A program made the position numbers and the translations under genes. Positions 35,122-47,476 of a stretch of DNA of 64,000 nt are shown here, one piece after another. Source of the stretch: Nepenthes gracilis (lineage: Eukaryota > Streptophyta > Magnoliopsida > Caryophyllales > Nepenthaceae); assembly GCA_033239525.1 (NCBI GenBank), contig BSYO01000023.1, positions 11,846,385 through 11,910,384 of the forward strand, in the 5' to 3' direction. Under the pieces are notes generated by a model that was given only the letters and a program-made list of their open reading frames with translations, was not told the DNA's origin and made no database searches. Position 1 is the stretch's first letter; each line of letters opens with the position of its first letter.

Positions 35122-37623
35122 AATTCCTCTTTTATGATGTTTCTATTTGTTTGGGATTTGGTGCTGAGATTTCAAACTACTCACATCGATGTTTGATATG
35201 TGGATATCATGATCATATGATGATGTTGTCTACTATGGTATAAAAGCATTAATGACACAAATATTATGAATTTTTATAAGTTGATATACATCTTTTCAAT
35301 ATATTTTAATTCTAAATTTGGCAATGACATTCAAAAATTGCTTCTAATTAAAGTTACAAATTATAATTTTTTCACAGAAGAAAGAAACCCCCCATGCACA
35401 ACAGGTTGCATGGGCAGAATCATATTTTGGATTTGAAGTTTTATTTCTAGGGTTTGATTATCTTACGTCGAATTCATTGTCCCCTAAAATTATTCTCTAA
35501 TTTACAAGTAACAATGGTGTTTCAAACAGCCAAAAGAGACTTGCTCAAATATATAAAAAATTGACAATACAAAAAATAAAACTATGAAAAATAAAATAAA
35601 AATTTAGTTGAATTAAATATCAGGATACATAAAATATTTAAATATTAGTTAATCTTAGTTAAGCTAACAATGAGGTCATAAAAATGTTCTTGCCCTCGAC
35701 CCAACCTAACTTTAAAACCCATGGAAATATTATTTTATAGAAAGTAGAAAACTCTGAAAATCATATTTTTGAGACATATATATTAATTTAAATTAAAATT
35801 TTAAAAATATAAAACTCTGATTTTTAATTTTTAAACTAGAAACCAAATAAATTTGTATATAATTTTGAGACTTTTTTACTTTCCTAGAAAAAAAAAAAAA
35901 AAAAAAAATCATATAACCACCACTATAGAATAGGCCATGAGAATAGGTAGAAATATTAATACGGATAAGTACAAATGTGTAAAAATATGATAGAAAAAAT
36001 AATAATATTTATAAATAATATTAAGAAGAGAAAATGTCATCCAAGAAAATTTGAATACTTAAGTTGAATGTGGTTGGAGAAAATGAAATAAAGAGGTAGA
36101 TTCATAAAAATTTAAAGTAAATTGAGAATAAATTATTTTAAAATTAATTTTACTTGTGGGGATTTACACCCGATTGATTGAATGAAATAATAAAAACTAG
36201 ATTTGTACAAATCACTATACTTTGTAAAACTTAAAACTTTTTGTAATTATTGTAACAATTAAAAGACTTTTTAATATTTATCGATGTAGAATTTAAGTAT
36301 TATTAATTTTTCCTAACCTTTTGGTTATAATAATTTCATATTAGAAACATGATAAGCATGAAATGGAAAAAAAAAAAAGCATTTTAAATTTTAACTAAAA
36401 CTTTAAAAGGTGAAATTTTGATAATTGTTTTGGGTTATTTTTCTGATTTTGTAAATGTGATCCAATAAGATTGAGGATTCCTAGTTTATCTGAAAAAAAA
36501 AAAAACTTATTTCTTGAATTTTTATTATTGGATTAAAAAATTTAAATAGTTTAAATTATTGAATAACATTATATAAATAATTATTGTTATTGAAAATTTT
36601 TATACATTAAATTTAATATTTAATAAATATATATATATAAAATATTAAAAAAATATAATTACCTTTAATATTTTTATTTTTAAATTTTAGCTATTAAATT
36701 TTAATTTAATGACTAAGATAAAGATGTAAGATCTATTTCTTGCGTTGAGGGGAGGGGAGCTTCGTCTCTCAAAAATATGGAGATGACTATTATTTTAATT
36801 TTGATTATTTATTTTTAAATAAATAATTATAATTTATTTATTTTAAAATAATTTATCTTAGCTAATTTTTAATTTTTAAAAAAGTAATTAAATTATAATA
36901 ATTTATTTAAAAATAAATAAATCCTCCCAAACTTTTTACTTTTTCTGGAAAAAAATCATGCATAACTTTGCCAACCACGTCAAAAAAAGCAAGCCCCAGT
37001 GGCAGGCACTGATTGGTTATTTTTTGCAGTGACCAGATGGGACCTACAACCCAGGTAAGAGGCCAATCCAGCAACGAATCGTGACCAAATGAATACTCAA
37101 TGCAATTAAAATATGTTTATTTTGTAGAATAACTATATTTTTCTAAAGACTACAGAAGTTATGTGATATTTCAAATGTTTATAGTATAAATTTATGTGTA
37201 TAAATGCTATGATATTTTGCGTGATTATTTCATAAATAAATTAAATTTAAAGATCAAATTATTACATTTAGAGAAACATATTAATCCATATTATAATCGA
37301 GTTAGGTCTAATAAACTTGAAATATTTAAATTATTGAATTGAGTTTAAATATTTGGACTATCAATTTGGACTTATATTCTTTTGGCAAATTTGGTTGAAT
37401 TAATTTAATTATAGGCTTAACTAAGTAAAACTTAATTACTAAAAACATACTTTCTAAGACGAGTAAATATTCTTAAACTATTTTTTAATAATTCGGTTTA
37501 TATTGTTTCTTTAATTTTGACCAGAAAAATTGTAGATTTATTATAAAATAATACTTGATCAATTAGAATAATTTTTATAAATGTACTATTCAAGATAAAT
37601 ACAAAATTTGATCAACGTTTGAG

Positions 37624-37626
<3 letters not shown>

Positions 37627-37663
<37 letters not shown>
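37627..37663. repeat. (TA)n microsatellite, 37 bp
   Basis: Uninterrupted AT dinucleotide run. Confidence 0.95.
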
Positions 37664-37666
<3 letters not shown>

Positions 37667-37919
37667 TGTTGCCAGATGGTCAGCTACACTTTTGTGTTTC
37701 AATTTTCAGGTCTGCTGGCTCTCATTGATCACTTATTTTTAATTTAATTTAAGCATCGTTGCTATCAAGTGATGTTTTAAAACGGCACTAACAAAGATAT
37801 AGTAAGTTTGAAAAAAAATTAGACCTGACTAATTTTTTTAAATTGTGCTTCATTATGGTTAAAAGTGTGATTTGGTTATGCTTGACCTAGATTATCCTTT
37901 TTTTTTTTTCAAAAACTTC

Positions 37920-37941
37920 ATATATATATATATATATATAT
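37920..37941. repeat. (TA)n microsatellite, 22 bp
   Basis: Uninterrupted AT dinucleotide run. Confidence 0.9.
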
Positions 37942-38029
37942 TAACTTTAATAAATTATTTTAATAAATTATTTTTTTGCAAAACCTATAAGTTTTTATGT
38001 AATGTCTTTTTTTTTAAATATACTTTGTG

Positions 38030-38672
38030 GTAATGGATGCACACCGTAAGTGAGCTGAACCAAAAAGGAAGAATAGTCTAGATCCACAAAGGCTCATATG
38101 TGCATCGACGGTCAACGTCATCCGTTGACAAGATGAAAGGCCAAGTAGACAGGCAAACCTCGATAATAGGACAGACAACTGACTCACAAGGCGATCAACT
38201 CTTTTGTTGACCGGAGGCGTCACCAGTAGGCCGGCCTAATTGTAAGTCTCTAGTGAACCTGGCCCAATATGGCCCACACTTCGGTCTTTAACCAGTAACG
38301 GTCCACTCCCCTGATTTTGCGCTTTTTCAGAAGGCAATCTCTATTATAACGGTCACCAATATATTTAGTGCACGTCCCATAAAGAAAGCGCCAAATCCTT
38401 AAGCTCCAGGGCACACATTCAATCTTAGACAAAAATACTCTTAATACTTACATACAGCCGCCTTCATCATTAAGCTCTCTTTACTGCAAAGCTCCCACGC
38501 TTTCAATAAATAATTCACTCTTTCTACTACGTTCCCAGTGAACACAGTGTTAAGAGTCAGCGCTCTTCACGAGCCCGCAAAAGTCTCTCTCAACGAGAGC
38601 AGCTCACCGTCCTAAACACTTTTCTAGCATTCTGAAGACAATGTCATTAGTTTTAACAATAATGACTTGGAC
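38030..38672 (+). mobile_element. Tat remnant C: LTR-like region and gag/pro joint
   Basis: LTR-like sequence with GGTCAAC/GTTGAC motifs, a TATA-like CAATATATTTAG near 38357 and a CT-rich leader. From 38640 it reads ATGTCATTAG TTTTAACAA, parallel to 49096-49125 of Tat G just before its protease. That identifies it as plus-strand Tat sequence, split from its protease by copia D. Gag is missing, so a deletion joins the LTR to the pre-protease region. The left edge is uncertain. Confidence 0.5.
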
Positions 38673-38677
38673 CATGT

Positions 38678-39651
38678 TGAAAAAGGACGTTTCGTCCCAA
38701 ATTTTGCACCACAATGTTTCAACCCCGTATAAGATTAGCAAAAACTGTACAAAATTAAATATTCAATACACGTAAAGAATATTTATATCTAGATGATATG
38801 AGCAATACGAGCATAAAAATGAAGCAATAATAATGGTAAAAGGATAATCTTTTTGGTAACGAAGGAAAAATTTGATACCCACGGTAATCGAGAAAAATCC
38901 TATGGGTTTTAAGGGTCAGGAAAGAAATACACTATAAAAATCAATTTACAGACCGGGTGGTAACGACATGCTAACCTACCTGACTTACTCCCGTCTTGTG
39001 ATCCCTACCAAGGAACTCCTTGGATTTACCCACGACAATGGAATCAGATGCCTTCCGATCTTCATGTCAATCTTTCCTCTTTGAACAACTTGAAGTCGTG
39101 AGCACGATCGGGTCCCCTTCTTCAACATATCGACGTCATCGACAAAGGTAGAAGGGTAGAGGTGATGGACTGATAAAGAGGAAATGATGAGAAAACTGCT
39201 AGCAAATGAAACACAATGATGAACAATTGGTTTTCTCAATTCGGACCAAGATTAAAAAGTAAAAAATGATTTCTCTCAAGTGGGACGGCTTCAAATGCAT
39301 CAATCAAGTCTCTGGGAAACTGATTATAGGTGTATATTTTTAGAGGGTTCAAAAAAACGAGTTTAAAAAATTACACGTTGCCGCGCTGCTCGAGCAGGAA
39401 AAAGGCAAGCAACGAGCAAGGGGTTTTTGGAATTTCGGGCTTGAACGGGTGGAGGGGCCACAGCGAGCGCGGGACTTCAGGATTTTGAGCTCCAGCGGGT
39501 AGAGAGCACACAGTAGGCACGGTACTCCTGGAAGCTGAAACGGACAGTTACGAAAATATGTGGATGCAGCACTTCGATGAAACATAATCCGACATCGATA
39601 CATAATTATATATGATCACGGAATATGCCAATCATAAAAATGATCATAACA
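38678..39651 (-). repeat. 3' LTR of copia D
   Basis: Plus-strand view starts TGAAAAAGGACG and ends ATCATAACA. About 695 bp of it is repeated at 41096-41789 with moderate divergence. Confidence 0.8.
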
Positions 39652-40159
39652 ATCTCTCACTTTGATAATTCCATGACAAAACTCAGAAAATAAAAAATAT
39701 AAAGGAAACACGGGTTCAGACACCATCGAGATAGAACCCGTGTATATAAAAATCTACACCTAATGAGAAATAAAAATAATATAACAAGTAAATATGAAAA
39801 TCTACACTAGCACTGTGATATTGATACTATGACTGTCGTGCCGATACTTTAACTGTGTTACCTAATCAAATATGATTAGTACAAATAGGTATAATATAAA
39901 ATAATATAATATGGTAAGGCAATAGCAACAAAAATAAAAGAACTCCTCCCCCTCCCAAAAATGACTATATCTCCCCCTAACAAAAATAATACCGTCTCCC
40001 CCTATAAAAAATTATAGAAATGGTCTCTCCCTTAAAAAAAAATAATTTTTTTAACTCTCCCTAATATGAACAATCTCCTCAAAGAATAGACATCTACTCT
40101 CCTTTTTGTCACGAATGACTAAAGGGTAATGGAGCTCACTATTTTTGATCCACATTTTC

Positions 40160-41090
40160 TTATTTCATTTTATAATTTTGGTTAAATGCATCACTTGATC
40201 TTTTAGAAGGTGAATATGATTGACAATATTTTCTATCGTTGGATTTTGTCAAAAAAATATTTTGAAAAGATATTATAAGGTAATAGGGACGAATATAGCC
40301 AATAATGCCACACCCATGGAAAGTAGGTACAACCGTAGTGGGTTTGTTCATGAATTTTTGGCTATATGGATTAGGCAAAGGATTTGAGCCAAATATTTTC
40401 TCTACATGTTGAGGCACCGATTGAAAAATGTTAAATGTGTTCATATTCTTGTGTGGAATGTTCATGACGGGAACAAAGAAAGCCTTAGGTTGCGGACCGT
40501 GTTGGAAAATTTTCTCAACATATCCCAAATCCTTTTTATTTTTGACACTTATTCCAAGCCTCAATATGCGATCAAGTTTTTCGATTCTACTTGAAAATTT
40601 TCCATATCATTCTTAGTATTTTGAAACTTCACTTCAAGGGATTTAATTTTTGCGATTGAGGAGCTGTATTCCATTTTCAGTTCGTGATGAGCAAAAGTAG
40701 CATTCTTCAATTTGGTCAAAACTTCTGCCTTTTCTTTTTCCAAATCTATGAGCTTACTGTTTAAGATTTTATTTATTTTTTTTACTTTTAAGTATTTTCT
40801 AAACAGTTTATCAGATACTTCTTAAAACCCATTAAATTCAACTTCTGACTCATCTTTAGAGTCATCAAATTTATTAAAATTTTCTACTAGATGTTCATTA
40901 TTGCCACACAATGAGGTTATAAAGGTCATATATTGGGCTTGACCTTCATCGGTGCATCCTTCAACATCTTCTTCTTCTTCTTAATCACTTAATGTTGCAT
41001 TCACTTTTAAGGCGTGACTTTATTGGCGTTTAAAATTTGGATATTCAGCTTGATAATGGCCAAAATATTTACACTCGTGGCATTGAACTC
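40160..41090 (-). pseudogene. Copia D gag C-terminal region
   Basis: The minus strand starts at a zinc-knuckle-like CHECKYFGHYQAEYP (41090-41045; the last Cys is replaced by Tyr), then an acidic Ser/Asp/Glu-rich segment, then coiled-coil-like LEKEKAEVLTKLKNATFAHH and IKSLEVKFQNTKNDMENF. It ends with GISVKNKKDLGYVEKIF. This matches the layout of SIRE/Maximus gag. Gag N-terminus is lost at the LTR joint near 41096, and all of pol is missing. Frames are interrupted by stops. Confidence 0.65.
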
Positions 41091-41095
41091 CTCGG

Positions 41096-41789
41096 ATGGT
41101 AACGTGTACTAACCTAAACTGATTTACTCTCGTCTTGTGATTCCTACTAAGGAACTTCTTGGATTTGCCCGCGGCAATAGAATAGCACACCATTCGATCT
41201 TCACATCAATCTTCCCTCTTTGAACTATTTGAAGTCGTGAGCACGATCGGGTCCCCTTCTTCAACGTACCGACGTTACCAACGAAGGCAGAAGGGTAGAG
41301 GTGATGGATCGATAAAGAGAAAGTGGTGAGAAAACTGTTAGCATATGAAACACAATGATGAACGATTGGTTTTCTCGATTTGGAGCAAGATTAAAGAGTG
41401 AAAAATGATTTTGTCTCAAGTAGGACGGCTCCAAATGCATCAATCGAGTCTTATGTAACTAATTATAGGTGTATATTTTTAGAGGACTTGAAAAAACGGG
41501 TTTAAAAAATTGCCCGTTGCCCGCCGCTCAAGCGGGTAGGAGGTGAGCAGTGAGCGGGAGGTTTATGGGATTTCGGGCTCGAGAGGGTGTTGGGCTCATG
41601 GCAAGCTTGGGGCTTTGTGATTTCAAGCTCGAGCGGGTGGAGAGCTCACAGCAGGCGCGGTACTCCTGAAAGACGGAATGGACTGCTACGGAAGTATGTG
41701 GATGCAGCACTTCAACGAAACACAGCCAAACTTCGACACATAATTACATATGGTCACGAAATATGCCAATTATAAAATTGACATTAACA
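41096..41789 (-). repeat. Truncated 5' LTR of copia D
   Basis: Homologous to 38957-39651. The inner part, equivalent to 38678-38956, is missing and joins directly to gag sequence, so one deletion removed the LTR end, primer site and gag start. Confidence 0.8.
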
Positions 41790-41794
41790 CATGT

Positions 41795-42076
41795 AATCTC
41801 CCCCTACGCAGATCCCCTTATTGTATCCGCGCTCGTTTCGGATGGTAGTATTGACTACCAACTGAAACTAATATTTATTGATAATAAAAATTCACGTGAT
41901 TTGCTTCAACTTGACGCATTCTTTAAATTTGATTTAAAAAAGAGTTAATTAAAAACTGTCAAAGGCCCGCTGTACAGCATTGACAACGAACCAGTACTTG
42001 TCCAAGGGACGATCCAATTGGATGTCACCTCGGGCACATACTTAAGAACGGCGAGTCATACACGTCCATTCTTAGT
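41795..42076 (+). pseudogene. Tat remnant C protease fragment
   Basis: The plus-strand translation reads DPLIVSALVSDGS, LIFIDNKNSRDLLQLDAFFK, a stop, then LKTVKGPLYSIDNEPVLVQG and HTRPFLVV. It corresponds to the retroviral-type aspartic protease of Tat elements. The active site reads D-N-K where the family has D-N-G (or D-T-G), so it is probably inactive. It ends abruptly at 42076, where the minus-strand duplicate of element A begins. Confidence 0.75.
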
Positions 42077-42242
42077 CGTCTGTTGCAATGCAATCTTTAC
42101 ACAAGCATACGCATGGGAAAAGATAAAATAGTAGAAACATAATAACATGCAAAAAAAAAAAAGTATTTTATTAACAATTATATGTTCATTATGTGCAAAC
42201 TTTGAGTCACACGCATGACCTACTTGGAATTGGTGTGATCTT

Positions 42243-43340
42243 TTATTGAAAATAGTGCTTAATGTGGACGGCATTCCATATCCTTGGAACCAACTTACCG
42301 TTTTGAGTTCGGAGCTTGTATAATCTATTCCGCAGAACAGTTGAGACGAGGAACGGGCCCTCCCAATTCGGGGGAGAGCTTGTTCCTATTGGTTATCTTG
42401 TCCGTGGCCTTTACTCTTCGCAAGATTAGATCTCTAACTTTCAATTGTTGTGCTTTAACTTTCTTATTATAATAGCAGACGATTCGCTATTGGTAGGCAG
42501 TCGTGTGCATTTTGGCCGCGTCCCGGACTTTCTCTAAGAGGTCTAGGTGCTCATTGATCTTTTGGGGGTTGCCTTGCTGGTCGAAGGCCTTGGCTCGAAG
42601 ACGTGGGAGCCCGATCTTGACCGATATCACAGCTTCAGTTTCGTAGCAAAGATTGAAAGGCAACTCACGCGTTGGTTCTTTGGGGGTTGTCCAGTATAGC
42701 CATAACATGGAGGGAAGTTTGTTTACCCAAGAGCCCCCTGCATCTTCCAATTTAGTCTTTAGACCGTGCAACAGTATTCGATTGGTAACCTCCACCTACC
42801 CGTTTGTTTAGAGGTACGCCACCGAAATGTGGACCAATCTTATACTTACACTAGTGCAATAGTTGTTGAAGTATTTGTTGGTAAATTGGGTTCCGTTATC
42901 GGTCACAATGGCCTTGGAAACACCATATCTGCTGACTATACTTTACTGGACAAATTTAGTAGCATTATGCTCGGTGATTTTGGCTAGTGGGTGGCTTCGA
43001 CCCACTTGGTGAAGGAATCAATACCCGCGATAATGAATTTCCTTTAACTAGTCGCAATAAAAAATGGGCAGATAATATCGAGCGTCCACTACGTGAATGA
43101 CCAAGGTGCCTGGAGGGGTCTCTGCTCCATGAGTGGTTGGTGGTGAAGGTTGCCATAGAGTTGGCAATTCTCACACCTCTTTATGAAATTAAAGGCATCT
43201 TTCTTCATAATTGGACAGTAGTATCCTTAGCGTATCACCTTAAAGACCAGGTTTTTACTGCAAATATATGATCCAAAGATTCCAAGGTGGATCTCACTAA
43301 ATGCGTAGTCAGCTTCCTCCGGAGTGAGGCACCGGAGGTA
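42243..43340 (-). pseudogene. Tat element A integrase, copy 2
   Basis: Same content as 27599-28695: NRILLHGLKTKLEDAGGSWV, LCYETEAVISVKI and the same terminal block. Some sites differ (for example WLYWTTPKEPTREL here, WSCWTTRKEPTREL in copy 1). Still interrupted by stops. Confidence 0.85.
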
Positions 43341-43383
43341 CGGGATGGAATATCCTCGACGATATAGTTTTTCTTCAACTATG

Positions 43384-43972
43384 ATATACCAACTGGCTGT
43401 CTTTTTTTGTGTTTGACTTCTTCCGGGTTTTTTGTCAGGGAACCATCCGCAAGGTACCTCCAGTAGGGCGATATCCAGTTTTCACCATCGAAGACCTAAA
43501 TTGCTTCCTGCTTCTCTTATAGTTGGAGTGCTCAAAACCTTCTTCATGTCCCTCGAATACCATTCCAGATTTTTGGCCGCCACCGCACTTGCAAGCTATT
43601 CGGTCTTCCAGTTTTTAGTCCTGGAGATGTGGGCCAGGATGAACTTGTTGAACCTCTAGATCGCACTTTTTGCCTCAACCAGGTATTTAGCCAAGAGAGG
43701 ATCGCATGCCTCGAAATTCCCACGGATTTGTTGATGCCTAACTTCGAGTCGCTATAAGCAATCAAGTGCTTAACTATGCACTCCTTAGCGGGTCACAATC
43801 CCGTCAGCAGAGCTTCGTACTTGGTAACGTTATTGATGGCCGAAAAATCAAGCTTTAGTAAATATATAACTTCGTACCTGTCGGGGGTCCTTAGGACAAC
43901 TTCGACCCCATTGCCTGAGCTCATTGACGAGCCGTCCACGAGCCTTGCTTAGGACAACTCAGTTGCCCTCCG
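43384..43972 (-). pseudogene. Tat element A RNase H, copy 2
   Basis: Counterpart of 28740-29330, with YSDSKLGINKSVGISRH on the minus strand (43544-43765). Fused to the same gag stub as in copy 1. Confidence 0.75.
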
Positions 43973-44081
43973 AGCCTTGAATGGTTTCGGGTGTTGAAGG
44001 CCGTCGGGATGCAAGAGTTGCCCGGTTTGGGAGCCTTCTTAGTCAGCTTCTTTTTCCTCTGACCTCCTCGCCTGAACACCA

Positions 44082-44342
44082 GTGTGTGGGCTAAGAAGGA
44101 GTGAACCCCTTGCTTCTACTTGCCCTAGCGCATACTGAGTGCCTGGAGCATTTGTGACATTTTGTTCATCGACTCCGCTATCGCAAGGATAATCGGAGCA
44201 GGTTGCTCTCCGACCCGACGGTCAGCAGAGTGGTCATTGTCGGGGGAGGTGAATTTTTGTACAGGAACACTACTTTGCGCTCTTACATACACCATATTAG
44301 TTGATGATACTGATATTGGTGAGGTAGTAGATTGGCCTTTCA
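44082..44342 (-). pseudogene. Tat element A gag stub, copy 2
   Basis: The minus strand reads STLMKG-like leader, NMVYVRAQSSVPVQKFTSPD and ILAIAESMNKMSQMLQALS. The MVNTR start of copy 1 is MVYVR here. Confidence 0.65.
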
Positions 44343-44345
44343 TTA

Positions 44346-44367
44346 GCGTTCCTACAGACGACGCCAA
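44346..44367 (-). other. Primer-binding site, element A copy 2
   Basis: Counterpart of 29704-29725 with substitutions: the reverse complement reads TTGGCGTCGTCTGTAGGAAC. Confidence 0.65.
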
Positions 44368-45261
44368 TGATGTGTCCTGGATTCAAATTTTGGTTGGATT
44401 TGGGCTTAGTTGCTCTTCGGGTCCTATCACTGTCTTGTATGTTTGAGATCCTACACATCATAACAGATGATAAGAAATCAAAGAAAAATGGTGGGACTTG
44501 CTTCCCGATTTATCTTCTGACGCTCAAATCAGTAAATGACTTTCTAAGAAAAAGAAGGAAAAACAGAGTATGTTAGAATGAATGCAAGGAGAGGGATTTG
44601 AAAGCGAGAATTGGAGGTGCACTCGTTGAGAGTGGCATTAGTCGTGGAGTGCGCGTTGAGAGCGGTCTCTCTGTTTACTAAGTTCTTTAGGAGCTTGTAA
44701 CAGAAGAGAGGGCAGAGTGATCGAAAACTTGAGAGGTGGAAAGTTTTATGCAGGTTTTAGTATATCAAAGAGCGTGCCTATGGAGTGAGTCCCCATTGTT
44801 TTTTATAATCGCGGGCCTTTGCTGCCTTTGTTGAGTGGTTAGGCATGATGCCCACATTCTGATGGGATCATTTTCTTTTCTTGTGTAAATGCTGGTGCCC
44901 TCCCAGTCAGTTAATAATGGGAAGGAAGATTTTCTCATGTTGCACGTAATGAACGTTGAGGTTACCGTTGTGAGTTATGCGTTAATTTGAGAGCTTTTCT
45001 TTCGGGATACCCTTGATTCTCGAGGATTTCTATTATAGAGGGGTTGCCATCCTTAGAGTTACAGAGAATCAAGGCAGACAATTGTTGCACATCGGAAAGG
45101 CCGTGTGGACTGATTTTGGTTTGGGCTGTGTTCGTTTTGGGTTACGTCCAGCCTACTTGCGAGCCTCTCTAATCAATGGGACCGTTGACCGTCCACTGGG
45201 CAAGTGGACCACCATAAATTCTAGGCCACTTTAGGTTGACCTGTTACAGCCCTTCCCATCA
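44368..45261 (-). mobile_element. 5' LTR of Tat element A, copy 2
   Basis: Matches 29726-30956 but is 337 bp shorter because it lacks the GA-rich stretch. Ends CCCATCA. Confidence 0.75.
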
Positions 45262-46471
45262 AGTTAAACTATAGACTAATAGATAAGAATCATAATATTT
45301 AATAATAATCTGAGGCCATGAGCCAACTTGCATGTCCAACTTACATGAATTCACGACGGTGTCTTTGATAAAATAACAGATTGCGTGCCAGTCAACCGTA
45401 TACAATAATATAAAAGCCAGCTGGCAATTTCTAGATAATTTGTAAATTTGGTGAGGTGAAATAGACAAAGAAACCTGGCAAATTAGACTTCCATGGGGAC
45501 AACTCCAATGTGAAATAAACAAAGACGGCTGCCACATGACTTGACTGTTGAGTGATTTAATATATATATATTTTTTATAAGCAGGCCACTGGCTCAACAT
45601 CTTCTACGGCTCACCCAGTCCGCCGTTTACTCCGGGCACCATGCTTCGCAATTTTTTTTTTTTTTCTAATTTTTAAATAAAATTTATATTTAAAAAAAAA
45701 GCCCAAAAAAAAAAAAAAATTAGGAGAGCAGGAACCCGAGATTAGTCCTCCGTGATCAAATATAAATATCCCTTTGCTTGAAATAGTCGATATATTTTCT
45801 TATTTTTTCATGTCTAGAACAAGTGGTTAGCTATTCTATGATAATTAAAATTAAAATTAGTATTAATTTTTTATAAAATATAATAAAATGTGGATCCTAT
45901 GATCCTGATACGGTGTCTAGGATCTTAATTTTTTTTAACGTTTGCTGTCAATAAAAACAGAAAAATAAATGTTTGATTTTCAATAAGGGCATTTTAAATT
46001 ATAATTTTATATAAACGGCTTAAATCATAATTTACTTATTTGTAATATTTATGCAAATTTAGTTTATATATTTTACTTTCAAGAAGCAAAAAACATTTTA
46101 TTAAAACGATCAAATTACTCAATTATAACACAGAAATCACTGAATTTAAATAATGTATTAAATCAAGTCGTATGGCAAATTGCGCTGGCATGGGTATAGG
46201 TGTATAGAAGACGAAAGATTGCAAATAATTCTTCACATTGCAAACCAGCTGGCTGTTTGACTTCACATTGCAAGTGACTCTTCCCCAAATTATTATATCT
46301 TCGTAATGCTAATTTAAAACATCATATGATAGCAACAATGCTTAATTTAATTGAAAAAGATGTGATCGATGATAGCCTCTAGATCTGGAAATTAAATTAC
46401 GAAAAATATAATCGGCCATATGGCAATAAAATATAGATATACATATGCCATATAATAAAATATTTGTTAAG
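45262..46471. promoter_or_regulatory. Displaced upstream region of NLR2
   Basis: Near-identical to 30957-32166. It is now separated from the NLR2 core promoter by Tat G. W-box cores at 45538 (approximate) and 46257 are retained; the one equivalent to 31630 has mutated. No gene. Confidence 0.5.
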
Positions 46472-46476
46472 GCTGC

Positions 46477-47398
46477 TGTTGGCCCCATGTATTACTACAC
46501 GAATAGATCAGTTTCACAAAGCAAACAAAATGCTCCATGAGAAAAGGAGAAAGACGCGAGAAAGTCAGCCACCTCCTAACAGGAACGGTCGCGTTTCACG
46601 CTAACAAACCTCGCAACAGATTAAACGCGTCGCCGAACAGCGTGGCATGAAAGAGCTAGCCAATAGAGGCATTATGGGCGCCACGCTAACGCGATCGGGC
46701 TTGTCGTCACAGACGGCCAACCACTCCTTTCTCTCAAGGAAAATCGAGCGTGATCATCAACAAGACAAAGAAAGCCGCGCTCGGCACGCTATCAGACAAC
46801 CGCGTGGACTGGTCAACGATCACGACCAACGGCGTCTGCGCCCAAGAGTCCAAAGGGGAGGAGGTATAAGCGCCCTCACCCTCCGCAGAAAGGGATTCTC
46901 GGCTCGAATTTGGATTCCAACTCGAGAACGGTCGGGTTCCGCAACCTTGCGACTAAGGGTAACCTTGGATCCCAAGCACTAATCCAGCTTCCATAAGGCT
47001 CCAATCCTCCGAGCGGATTGGGCCAAATCGTTCTCCTTCTTCTCATCTCGCTGCTGAAAGTTAGCCACTCATCGCAAGGCACCAAGGAAGCCTGCCTTCC
47101 ATCACCCGCTCACCGCATTTCTCCTCATCACCACATAAGTTCTTCTTACGCATCACAAAGCATTTTTACGCGCACCACCTTAGCGTGCGCATTTCCGTCA
47201 ATTGCGGAATTTGTCGACTTGAGCGTCGGAGTGGCCTCGTGGGAGAAATCCCTGCTGCATCTCTTCACCTCTTGTTTGTTGTTTGTGCAGGTCCGAGTCC
47301 GAGAGAGGCGGAGACCGGATCCTTCTTCCAGCCCCCTCGCGCTTAGAACTGGCGCTCCTTAATCCGCACAACAACCTGGGCGGGGCCCGGACGCAACA
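46477..47398 (+). repeat. 5' LTR of Tat G
   Basis: Starts TGTTGGCCCCATG and ends GGACGCAACA. A CTCGAGAACGG block and a CT-rich block (TCTCCTTCTTCTCATC) near 47030 are shared with the 3' LTR. Confidence 0.9.
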
Positions 47399-47420
47399 TC
47401 GGGCGCCCGTCTCGTGCGGG
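47399..47420 (+). other. Possible primer-binding site of Tat G
   Basis: TCGGGCGCCCGTCTCGTGCGGG resembles the TGGCGCC-type primer sites of plant gypsy elements but carries indels. Confidence 0.45.
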
Positions 47421-47476
47421 AAACCATGAGAAAGCCAAGTGTCATTTTCCTACCCAAAGAAGTTGAACAACCAAGC

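Larger units (their letters stand above)
27431..35725. repeat. Segmental duplication, copy 1
   Basis: This matches 42077-63045 in the same orientation, apart from the Tat G insertion and smaller indels. It holds the 3' half of Tat element A (minus strand), its LTR, the NLR promoter region, NLR1 and about 770 bp of 3' flank. The left join shows short shared sequence (TAG.TCG.CTGTTGCA). The right join is after the shared CTCGACCC...AAAACCCAT. Confidence 0.85.
35726..38029. other. AT-rich intergenic DNA, no gene recognised
   Basis: Very AT-rich with many homopolymer runs. No coding sequence recognised. Contains two TA microsatellites, listed separately. Confidence 0.6.
38678..41789 (-). mobile_element. 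SIRE-like copia D, internally deleted, minus strand
   Basis: A 3.1-kb element flanked by the target duplication CATGT (38673-38677 and 41790-41794). Left LTR 38678-39651 is complete (974 bp). The right LTR is truncated on its inner side (about 41096-41789). Between them only a C-terminal gag part and the 3' untranslated region remain; pol is absent. A polypurine-like AAGTGAGAGAT (reverse complement of 39652-39662) abuts the 3' LTR. It inserted into Tat remnant C just upstream of the protease. Confidence 0.85.
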
